Positions 49,746 through 57,059 of a stretch of DNA of 64,000 nt are shown here, one piece after another (the first letter of the stretch is position 1; every line of letters begins with the position of its first letter). Below the pieces are notes generated by a model. The model had not been told where the DNA came from. It ran no database searches and saw nothing but the letters and a program-made list of their open reading frames with translations. Made by a program: the position numbers and the translations under genes. The stretch lies in the NCBI RefSeq assembly GCF_003205875.1, contig NZ_PUBZ01000081.1, forward strand, positions 1 to 64,000, given 5' to 3'. This DNA comes from Herpetosiphon llansteffanensis (lineage in GTDB: Bacteria; Chloroflexota; Chloroflexia; Chloroflexales; Herpetosiphonaceae).

Positions 49746-51695
49746 ATGCCGAAATGGTTTAATCGTGCGTTATTGCTTAAGTTTGCACCAATCTTCTTGG
49801 TTATGCTTGGCTATACTGCACGTTTATTGATAATGCCTGTAACTGGACATAACGATGTGCTTTTTATGCCATGGCATGCGCATTTTGTTGCTCAAGGCCA
49901 TTTCAATGTTTACGAGCATCTACTAAATACCTATGGCGATAGCGTTATCAATATTCCGGTTTGGGCACCATATCCCTATGGTTTTTATGCTTATACTGGG
50001 TTTTGGACGAAAATCTACGATCTGCTTGGCTTAATCGATATCAGTAATTGGTCATCGCCATGGGGACTTGCCGACCCAATGCGGGCTGTTTTTCTGTTTA
50101 AATTGATCTATTTGCCGTTTGATATATTAATTGGCTGGGCCTTGAAACGCTATATCGGCATAAGTGCACTCATTATGTGGGCACTTTCACCAACTGCCTT
50201 ATATATGCTTTCAATGGGCCAAAACGATGTGTATGCGACTGCTTCGATGGTACTTGGCACTGCTTTGGTTGGTCAAGCGCTAGCAGCAAGCGAGCAAAAA
50301 ATTCAATGGCGACGAGCTTGGCAAGCAATGCTTGTTTTAGGCATTGGCGCATCATTCAAGATGATTCCATTATTTTTGGTTGTACCATTAATTTTATTGC
50401 TTAATCTATCGTGGACTCGGCGAATTTTACTTTTTGTGATTGGCATATTGCCATTTGTGCTCTTATCGCTACCATTCTTAAGTAGCAAAGCCTATATTAC
50501 TGGAGTACTGTTTAACCCTGAAGGTACGCGGATATTTAATGAATCAAATTTACTGAGCGAACCTGTATCATTCTTTTTATTTTCATACAGTGCCTTGCTG
50601 ATCTTTCTCTTGAATTATCGGCGAAAATGGGTCAGCGATTCTGCGTGGTGGGTTGCGGTAGCCGTTATGGCAATGTTCTTTTTGTGGATTCATATTCCAA
50701 CCTATTGGCTCTATTGGTTTATTCCTTTTGCTATTGTTATTGCTCTACGCTTTGGCTATCGCTATATCAGCATTTGGTTTTTGGCAGAATTTTTATTTGT
50801 GATTCAGATATTTAGTAAAAGCCGTGATATTAACATCGGTTTATCGCGCTATTTAGTTAACGAATTTACTTTTATGCATCCAGTGCATGCATTATCCCTT
50901 CGCTCACCATTACTCGCCCAACTATTTACCCGTTTTGAAGGATTTATCCAAAGCTTTCAATTGGCATTATTTGGCTTTGTGCTTAGTTTAGCGGTCTATT
51001 GTTTATATCGCGTCCGCCAAGCGCAACCTTTGGCGCAACCAGCTAGCTCATTGCTGCGTTTATTGCCAATACCCTTAGTTGTTAATATTGGGGTTATTGT
51101 TGCAGCGATCTTGTTAACGAGAGGCATGGTTATTCCCTCCCCAGCGTTTGCCGAAGCCCATTTATCGATTCAATTAAATCAAAATGCGCCGACAGTTGCC
51201 CAAACATTCACTGGTTCTGAAACAGCATTAACTGGTTTTGCCGTTCAATTTAGAGAACCAAGTAATAATTATCCTAGCATTAATGGCTGTGTTACAACGA
51301 TTCAGGAAACACGTTGTGCTCCATTAACCGCACCAAAAGGCGATGTTTGGGAATATGTTGGCTATAACGTTATTTATCCACCAATGGCTACATTTAACCA
51401 ACCATATACGCTTAGTTTGCAACTTAGGGAATTAAATCGTAAACTCGATTTGGGTTATCGCTCAAATAAAGAGAAATTTAGCTATGGCGATGAAACGATT
51501 GCTGGTATTTTACCATTTATGCCGATGCATGAATTAAGTTTGGGTAAAGCTATGAGCCAATTAACCCAACACATTCGTAATGATTGGCTTTTTATTCCTA
51601 TTTGGCTTGTGGTTTATGCGAGCATCATGATTTTTTGGTGGCGCATGTTGCGTTCTGAAGTTGCTCAATCTACACCAATCGCCGCAGAAATTTAA
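49746..51695 (+). CDS. GT-C membrane glycosyltransferase A
   Basis: 649 residues with about 11-12 membrane helices. The large first extracytoplasmic loop has GHNDVLFMPWHAHFVAQGHF with an Asp in the place where GT-C enzymes hold their catalytic or metal-binding acid; NPEGTRIFNESNLLSEPVSF and IHIPTYWLYWFIPFAIV follow. This is the organisation of polyprenyl-phosphate-sugar-dependent GT-C (GT87/DUF2029-like) glycosyltransferases. A C-terminal periplasmic beta domain (about 475-600) has two Cys (NGCVTTIQETRCAP), possibly a disulfide. The region is AT-richer than the rest of the cluster. Paralogue of the gene at 52.8 kb. Ribosome site GAGGAAG. Confidence 0.8.
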   Translation: MPKWFNRALLLKFAPIFLVMLGYTARLLIMPVTGHNDVLFMPWHAHFVAQGHFNVYEHLLNTYGDSVINIPVWAPYPYGFYAYTGFWTKIYDLLGLIDISNWSSPWGLADPMRAVFLFKLIYLPFDILIGWALKRYIGISALIMWALSPTALYMLSMGQNDVYATASMVLGTALVGQALAASEQKIQWRRAWQAMLVLGIGASFKMIPLFLVVPLILLLNLSWTRRILLFVIGILPFVLLSLPFLSSKAYITGVLFNPEGTRIFNESNLLSEPVSFFLFSYSALLIFLLNYRRKWVSDSAWWVAVAVMAMFFLWIHIPTYWLYWFIPFAIVIALRFGYRYISIWFLAEFLFVIQIFSKSRDINIGLSRYLVNEFTFMHPVHALSLRSPLLAQLFTRFEGFIQSFQLALFGFVLSLAVYCLYRVRQAQPLAQPASSLLRLLPIPLVVNIGVIVAAILLTRGMVIPSPAFAEAHLSIQLNQNAPTVAQTFTGSETALTGFAVQFREPSNNYPSINGCVTTIQETRCAPLTAPKGDVWEYVGYNVIYPPMATFNQPYTLSLQLRELNRKLDLGYRSNKEKFSYGDETIAGILPFMPMHELSLGKAMSQLTQHIRNDWLFIPIWLVVYASIMIFWWRMLRSEVAQSTPIAAEI

Positions 51696-51715
51696 TTTAT
51701 ATGGGATGCTCTGCC

Positions 51716-52756
51716 ATGCAATTGCAACCAATGCCAACTGAAACCCTCAAGGCCTGCCCAAGCTGTGGCGCAACCCAAGCAGATTTGGTTTGGCAGCAAC
51801 CAGAAACATTTATTGCTGAAGGCTTAAATTTGTACATGTGTTGCACATGTGCTCAAATTTATCTTAATCCGCGTTTGACCCTTGCAAGCACCACCTTGCT
51901 CGAAAATCAAAGCGAGGTCTATGCCTATAGCGAGGCCACAGAGCAGCAAGAAATTGCATTAAAAGCCAGCATTCTTGCCCATATTGAACAGCATGGTCAG
52001 TTGAAGCCTGGGCGAGTGCTTGATCTTGGCTGTAATCGCGGGTTGTTGTTGGTGGCTGCGCAACATCGTGGCTGGCAACCAGTTGGGATTGAACTTTCGC
52101 CAGTGGCCGCCGAAATTGCCCGCCAACGCTACGGCTTGACGGTCTATAGCGATCCCACCAGCCTTGCCCAGCTTGAAGCCTTCGATCTGATTACCTGTTG
52201 GCATGTGCTTGAGCATCTGCACGAGCCATTAGCGTTTGTACAAGAACTTGCCGCCGCGCTCATACCAGAAGGTGTTTTGGCGATTCAAGTGCCAGCCTAT
52301 CAATTTCGCGATCAATTTATTGACGATGGGCAAGCTGGCAGCCTTTTGAGCGTTGTGCATACCTTGTATTTTACTGCGCCAACGCTCATCAGCTTAGTCA
52401 CCAAAGCTGGCTTGTGTGTATTTTATTGCGATGAATCGCCGGAATATCGTATGTTGACGGTCTATGCCTGCCATCCACAGGCGTTAATGGCTCGTTTAGG
52501 ACCGCCAGCGTGGTTGTTGTATGATTTGCAGCAAGCGACCATGCGCAATGCTGAATTGACAACCCAGCTGCGTGAAACTCAGGCCCAGATTCCACCATTA
52601 ACCACCACGACCATCGATCTTCAGCAGTATGTGGCGACGCTTGAAGCAACGCTTGCCAGCAAAAATGCGCATATTGCCCAGCTTGAAACCCAGATCAACA
52701 CGCTTGAATCGGGCCGACTGCTGCGTTTGCTCAAAGCATTGCGGCGCTCAAGCTAA
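51716..52756 (+). CDS. Zinc-ribbon SAM methyltransferase with coiled coil
   Basis: 346 residues from ATG 51716 (an alternative ATG is at 51701; both lack a strong ribosome site). An N-terminal zinc ribbon (CPSCGATQ at about 13-20 and CCTCAQIYLNPR at about 43-54), as in C-methyl- and sugar-methyltransferases. A class I domain with RVLDLGCNRGLLLVAAQHRG (motif I), GIELSPVAAEIARQRYG and FDLITCWHVLEHLHEP. Residues ~295-335 form a coiled coil (LEATLASKNAHIAQLETQIN) ending in the basic tail RLLKALRRSS. Likely methylates a sugar of the cluster's glycan. Lies between the two GT-C paralogues. Confidence 0.85.
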   Translation: MQLQPMPTETLKACPSCGATQADLVWQQPETFIAEGLNLYMCCTCAQIYLNPRLTLASTTLLENQSEVYAYSEATEQQEIALKASILAHIEQHGQLKPGRVLDLGCNRGLLLVAAQHRGWQPVGIELSPVAAEIARQRYGLTVYSDPTSLAQLEAFDLITCWHVLEHLHEPLAFVQELAAALIPEGVLAIQVPAYQFRDQFIDDGQAGSLLSVVHTLYFTAPTLISLVTKAGLCVFYCDESPEYRMLTVYACHPQALMARLGPPAWLLYDLQQATMRNAELTTQLRETQAQIPPLTTTTIDLQQYVATLEATLASKNAHIAQLETQINTLESGRLLRLLKALRRSS

Positions 52757-52779
52757 GCATTACAAAAGCGAGTTAATAA

Positions 52780-54747
52780 ATGAAATATCGATTAGGTTCG
52801 TTGCCTAAACTTGCTCCTTTGGGCTGGATTATTCTGGCTGGCTATCTGGCGCGCTTTTTGATTATGCCCTTGGCAAGCCAACACGATGCGCTGTATATGC
52901 CGTGGCATGCGCATTTTGTGGCTCAGGGCCATTTCAATGTGTACGAGCATTTATATACAACCTATGGGCCGCGAGTGATCGAAATGCCGGTTTGGGTTCC
53001 TTATCCCTATGGATTTTATGCGTATACCGGGTTTGCGGCCAAAATCTACGATCTCTTAGGGCTGATTGATCTCCAAGCATGGCCTTCAACCTGGGAAATT
53101 GCCAATCCAATGCGGGCGGTTTTTTTGTTTAAACTGCTCTATTTACCATTTGATCTGTTGATTGGCTGGATTGTGCAACGGGTTGCAGGCCGCTTGGCTT
53201 GGGTAATGTGGGCTTGGTCGCCAACTGCGTTATTTATGTTGGCAATGGGCCAAAACGATGTGTATCCAACGGCTGCGATGCTGTTGGGAACCTATTTGGT
53301 TAGTCGGGCGCTTGCTGCGAGCGATAATCAGCGCAAAGCGCGCCGCTATGGCTATTGGGCAATGCTGGTGCTTGGCTTGGGAGCTGGCTTCAAGCTCGTG
53401 CCATTGTTTTTGGTGCCACCATTAATTGTGCTGCTGACGCGTTCGTGGTGGCAACGGCTCAAACTATTTGGAATTAGTGTCGCGCCATTGTTCCTGTTAA
53501 GTTTACCTTTTTTGCGTACTCCAGCCTATGTGAAAGGGGTGTTGTTCAATCCCGAAGGCACGCGCATTTTTGATCAGGTGAATTTCCTCAGCCAGCCTAG
53601 CTCGCTCTTTTTGCTTTGCTATAGCCTGTTCTTGATCTTTTTGCTGCTGTATCAGCGGCCTTGGGTTGGCGATAGCGCTTGGTGGGTAAGCATCGCAACC
53701 TTGGCGATTTTTTTCCTTTGGATTAAGATTCCATTTTATTGGCTATATTGGCTCGCACCGTTTGTCATTATTGCTGTGCTGCGCTTGAAGCGGGCTGCTT
53801 TGGGCTTGTGGATGGGCGCTGAGCTAACTTTTGGTCTGACGCTGTTGCATAGCCATCGTGAACTGAACCTTAATCTCTTCTTTCGCTTTATTCCTGAATG
53901 GCAATTCATTAATCCAATTCATGCCTTGGCGCTGCGCTCGGAGTTGGCAAGCCAGCTTTTGGCTAAACTGCGCTTGCTAAGCGAGAGCCTGCAATTGGCA
54001 CTGTTTATTAGTCTGATCGTGCTGGCGCTAATCAACATCTATTATGGCTATCAGCGGCCTATTAAACCAGTGTTGCGACTGAATCGACTTGGCCTAAGCC
54101 TAATGCCTGCTACAATGATTGCAATAAGTTTGCTGCTGTTTGTTTGGATTGCCCGTAGCAATGCGATTCGGCCACGCGAATTTGGCGCGCTAACGAATAT
54201 GCTCGTTTTGGATGGCCAACAACCCTTTGTTCAAGGTACGATCCAATCGGATCAAACCGAGATAACTGGGTTTGCCCTGAGTTTGGGCCAGCTACCACCA
54301 GCAAACGCCAAGCTCCAAGGCTGTGTCGTGGTAGGGTCAAGCGATCGTTGTGCGCCGCTGGTCGTGCCGCGTGAAGCGCTTTGGGAAACTGCTGGCTATG
54401 CGGTGTTTCAGCCAGCGCTGGCAATTACGCCAAACCAACCATTCAGCGTAACGCTTAAAACGCTTGAGCCAAGTGTGCCTGTGACCATTCACTACCGCTG
54501 GAAGCGCCAAGCGCTCGCATTAGCAACCAGCCAAGTTGAAGGTAGTTTGCCGATTGTGGCCATGGAACATGCCCAATTTGCCAACGGCTGGCAGCGCTTA
54601 GGTCGTTTATTGCGGGCTGATCTGCTGTTTTGTGCAATTTGGTTGCTGACCACCAGCCTTGGCTTGTTGTTCGTTGCCAATCTGGTTGCTCCAGCTGACC
54701 AACGTTGGCGCTGGAATCGCGCGAAACTGACACGAAAATCAAAATAA
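52780..54747 (+). CDS. GT-C membrane glycosyltransferase B
   Basis: 655 residues, same architecture as GT-C A: PWHAHFVAQGHFNVYEHLYT is nearly identical in both, and PTALFMLAMGQNDVYPTAAM, FNPEGTRIFDQVNFLSQPSS and KIPFYWLYWLAPFVIIA repeat it. The C-terminal periplasmic domain keeps the two-Cys pattern (LQGCVVVGSSDRCAPL). GC content is higher than in copy A, so the two copies have drifted apart in base use or came by different routes. Presumably uses a polyprenyl-phosphate sugar to decorate the same glycan at another position. Ends 43 bases before mqnE. Confidence 0.82.
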   Translation: MKYRLGSLPKLAPLGWIILAGYLARFLIMPLASQHDALYMPWHAHFVAQGHFNVYEHLYTTYGPRVIEMPVWVPYPYGFYAYTGFAAKIYDLLGLIDLQAWPSTWEIANPMRAVFLFKLLYLPFDLLIGWIVQRVAGRLAWVMWAWSPTALFMLAMGQNDVYPTAAMLLGTYLVSRALAASDNQRKARRYGYWAMLVLGLGAGFKLVPLFLVPPLIVLLTRSWWQRLKLFGISVAPLFLLSLPFLRTPAYVKGVLFNPEGTRIFDQVNFLSQPSSLFLLCYSLFLIFLLLYQRPWVGDSAWWVSIATLAIFFLWIKIPFYWLYWLAPFVIIAVLRLKRAALGLWMGAELTFGLTLLHSHRELNLNLFFRFIPEWQFINPIHALALRSELASQLLAKLRLLSESLQLALFISLIVLALINIYYGYQRPIKPVLRLNRLGLSLMPATMIAISLLLFVWIARSNAIRPREFGALTNMLVLDGQQPFVQGTIQSDQTEITGFALSLGQLPPANAKLQGCVVVGSSDRCAPLVVPREALWETAGYAVFQPALAITPNQPFSVTLKTLEPSVPVTIHYRWKRQALALATSQVEGSLPIVAMEHAQFANGWQRLGRLLRADLLFCAIWLLTTSLGLLFVANLVAPADQRWRWNRAKLTRKSK

Positions 54748-54752
54748 CATTG

Positions 54753-54761
54753 TGATATAAT
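54753..54761 (+). promoter_or_regulatory. Extended -10 promoter of mqnE
   Basis: TGATATAAT at 54753-54761, no convincing -35. Predicted leader of about 23 nt to the ATG at 54791. Confidence 0.6.
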
Positions 54762-54790
54762 GAACACAGTAACGCGGAAAGGAACTGTCT

Positions 54791-55894
54791 ATGGCTATTC
54801 TATTGGCGAAGTCGCCACTCTCTGATATTGCCGAAAAAGTTGAAGCAGGCGAACGGCTCTCGTTTGAAGATGGAGTTCGTTTGTATGAAACTAACGATAT
54901 TTTAGCCTTGGGTAAATTGGCCGATACGGTGAATCGTCGCAAGAATGGCGATGTGGTGTATTTTGTCCAAAATCACCGCATTACGCCAACCAATGTTTGT
55001 GCATTTCACTGTAATTTCTGTTCATTCCGCCGCAATGGCAACGAGCCTGATGCGTTTGTGCGCACTCCTGAGCAAATTATTGATCACGTTGGACGTTTGT
55101 TTAGCGAACGAACCCGTGAATTTCATATTGTCGGCGGTTTGGTGCCAGATCTCGATGTTGAATATTACGCCGATATTATTCGTGAATTGAAGGATCATTA
55201 TCCAAATGTTCACGTTAAAGCCTTTACGGCTGTTGAAATTGATTATATGGCGCAAATTTCGAACATGGATTGGCGCACGACGCTTGAGATTTTGCGCAAA
55301 GCTGGCTTGGATGCCTTGCCTGGCGGTGGTGCTGAAATTTTCCATCCCGCAGTGCGACGTAAAATCTGTCCCGAAAAGGTCGATGGCGACGGATGGCTGG
55401 AAATTCATGGCATTGCCCACGAATTAGGCATCAAAACCAATGCGACGATGCTGTATGGCCATATCGAAACCCTCGAACAACGGGTTGATCACCTGTTGCG
55501 GCTGCGCGAGCAACAAGATAAAACTGGCGGCTTTGTGACCTACATTCCGCTGGCCTTCCACCCAGAAAACAACAACTTGGGGCGGGTCAAAAAGCTCGAT
55601 TGGACAACTGGCTTCGAAGATTTGAAGAATTTGGCGATTGGCCGCTTGTTGCTCGACAACTTTGCCCACGTCAAAGCCTATTGGATCTCGCTTACGCCAC
55701 GTTTGGCCCAAGTTGCGTTGTCGTTTGGGGTTTCCGACGTAGACGGCACGGTGATCGAAGAAGAAATCTATCACGCTGCTGGTGCGAAAACCGAACAAGG
55801 ACTCTCACGAGCTGAATTAGTCCATCTTGTGACGACTGCTGGCAAAACAGCGGTCGAACGCGATGCTTTATATAACCACATTGCTGTGAACTAA
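54791..55894 (+). CDS. mqnE: Aminofutalosine synthase MqnE
   Basis: 367 residues. Radical-SAM enzyme of the futalosine menaquinone pathway, converting 3-[(1-carboxyvinyl)oxy]benzoate plus SAM to aminofutalosine. The CxxxCxxC cluster motif is CAFHCNFC, Cys70, Cys74 and Cys77. Further landmarks are REFHIVGGLVPDLDVEYYAD, DALPGGGAEIFHPAVRRKIC, GIKTNATMLYGHIETLEQRV and HPENNNLG, all typical of MqnE rather than of MqnC. Full length. GGAAAGGAA ribosome site precedes ATG. The next gene, mqnA, supplies the preceding step of the same pathway. Confidence 0.95.
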   Translation: MAILLAKSPLSDIAEKVEAGERLSFEDGVRLYETNDILALGKLADTVNRRKNGDVVYFVQNHRITPTNVCAFHCNFCSFRRNGNEPDAFVRTPEQIIDHVGRLFSERTREFHIVGGLVPDLDVEYYADIIRELKDHYPNVHVKAFTAVEIDYMAQISNMDWRTTLEILRKAGLDALPGGGAEIFHPAVRRKICPEKVDGDGWLEIHGIAHELGIKTNATMLYGHIETLEQRVDHLLRLREQQDKTGGFVTYIPLAFHPENNNLGRVKKLDWTTGFEDLKNLAIGRLLLDNFAHVKAYWISLTPRLAQVALSFGVSDVDGTVIEEEIYHAAGAKTEQGLSRAELVHLVTTAGKTAVERDALYNHIAVN

Positions 55895-55933
55895 TTGCAG
55901 GGTTTTGGGCTGTTGCTTGAAACGTTGCGTATC

Positions 55934-55959
55934 GCGTGAGTCGCCTAGCGTACTCACGC
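55934..55959 (+). terminator. Terminator-like hairpin between mqnE and mqnA
   Basis: GCGTGAGTCGC-cta-GCG(t)ACTCACGC: 11 base pairs with one bulged base, immediately followed by TTTT. It ends 12 bases before the mqnA ATG and so also occupies the region where a ribosome site would be. Confidence 0.6.
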
Positions 55960-55970
55960 TTTTAAATTAT

Positions 55971-56786
55971 ATGCTTGGTGTAATCGATTATCTCAATACC
56001 CAACCGCTGGATTATGGCATTACCGAGCGCTTGCCGCATGTGCCTGTCCAACGCGGCGTGCCAACGGCGATCAACGCGGCAGTTTTGCGCGGCGAGGTTG
56101 CTGTTGCGCCAATGTCGGTCTATGAATGGGCCTTGAATGCAGATAAATTGTTGGTTGTGCGCGATTTTTCAATTGCCACGATTGGCGCGGTCAATAGTGT
56201 TAATCTGTTTTCGTGGGCTGCTGATCCACGTCAGCTTGATGGCCAGCCGATTGCCTTGACCACCGATTCGGCAACGAGCGTTAATTTGCTCAAGGTGCTG
56301 TGCGAGCGTCACTATCGAATTCAGCCTGAATGGCGTTCGATGGCCCCAAATCTTGATGCAATGTTGGCTGAATGCCAAGGTTCGTTGATGATTGGCGATA
56401 AAGCCTTGGTCGAAGCGACAGCGCGTCGCCATTTGGGTGAACGTGGTTTGCCCTACTTCTTTGATCTTGGTGATGAATGGCTGAAACTGAGCGGCTTGCC
56501 GTTTGTGTTTGCGGTTTGGGTTGTGCGGCGCGATCAAGCTGATGCTGTGCGCGATGCTGGGATTGTGCCAGCGTTGCGGGCTGCTAAGGCCGAAAATTTG
56601 ACCCGCATCGATGAACTTGCTCAGTTTTATGCTCCACGAATTCAAATCTCGCCTGGAGTTTGTGCCAAATATCTGCGCGATTTGCGCTATCACTTAACGT
56701 CGGTTGATTTGGAGGGCTTGCACACCTTTTTGCGCTATGCAGTGCCCAGTTTTCAGCCAAGCCAATTGGAGTGGTTTAGCGAATAG
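55971..56786 (+). CDS. mqnA: Chorismate dehydratase MqnA
   Basis: 271 residues from ATG 55971, where the family N-terminus begins (MLGVIDYLNTQPLDYG). First enzyme of the futalosine pathway: dehydrates chorismate to 3-[(1-carboxyvinyl)oxy]benzoate. Periplasmic-binding-protein-like fold with PMSVYEWALNADKLLVVRDF, FSWAADPRQLDGQPIALTTD, MIGDKALVEATARR and LSGLPFVFAVWVVRRDQ. MqnA and MqnD share this fold; the arrangement next to mqnE and the overall pattern favour MqnA. There is no Shine-Dalgarno and a terminator-like hairpin ends 12 bases upstream, so translation may depend on special control. The upstream in-frame TTG at 55905 is thought unlikely. Confidence 0.88.
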   Translation: MLGVIDYLNTQPLDYGITERLPHVPVQRGVPTAINAAVLRGEVAVAPMSVYEWALNADKLLVVRDFSIATIGAVNSVNLFSWAADPRQLDGQPIALTTDSATSVNLLKVLCERHYRIQPEWRSMAPNLDAMLAECQGSLMIGDKALVEATARRHLGERGLPYFFDLGDEWLKLSGLPFVFAVWVVRRDQADAVRDAGIVPALRAAKAENLTRIDELAQFYAPRIQISPGVCAKYLRDLRYHLTSVDLEGLHTFLRYAVPSFQPSQLEWFSE

Positions 56787-56798
56787 TTGGATAAAGAT

Positions 56799-57001
56799 CC
56801 CCTCACCCCCAACCCCCTCTCCCACGAAAACGCGGGCGAGGGGGAGCATTTTGACCGACGAATGACGGACGAACCAGCGCGTTAAAGCCCCTCGCCCGCG
56901 CACGGGAGAGGGGTTGGGGGTGAGGGGATCTTAACACCGACCCTTGAAAGGTTGGGGTGAGGGGATCAAGCCGTGGTTAACGTGATGAACCATTACATCT
57001 A
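56799..57001. repeat. Interspersed inverted-repeat element, copy B
   Basis: Same layout as copy A at 5371-5540: arms CCCCTCACCCCCAACCCCCT ... and GGGGTTGGGGGTGAGGGG (ends 56928). It is then followed by an extra GGTTGGGGTGAGGGGATCAA block and the shared tail GGTTAACGTGATGAACCA. It lies between convergent mqnA and the cyclase gene, where it may also act as a terminator. No ORF of note; the remaining bases to 57059 are low-complexity. Confidence 0.8.
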
Positions 57002-57059
57002 GAGCCTATCCATATGTTCTATGCTCTCTGTTCTATGCTCTTTTCATCCCTCGTTACGT

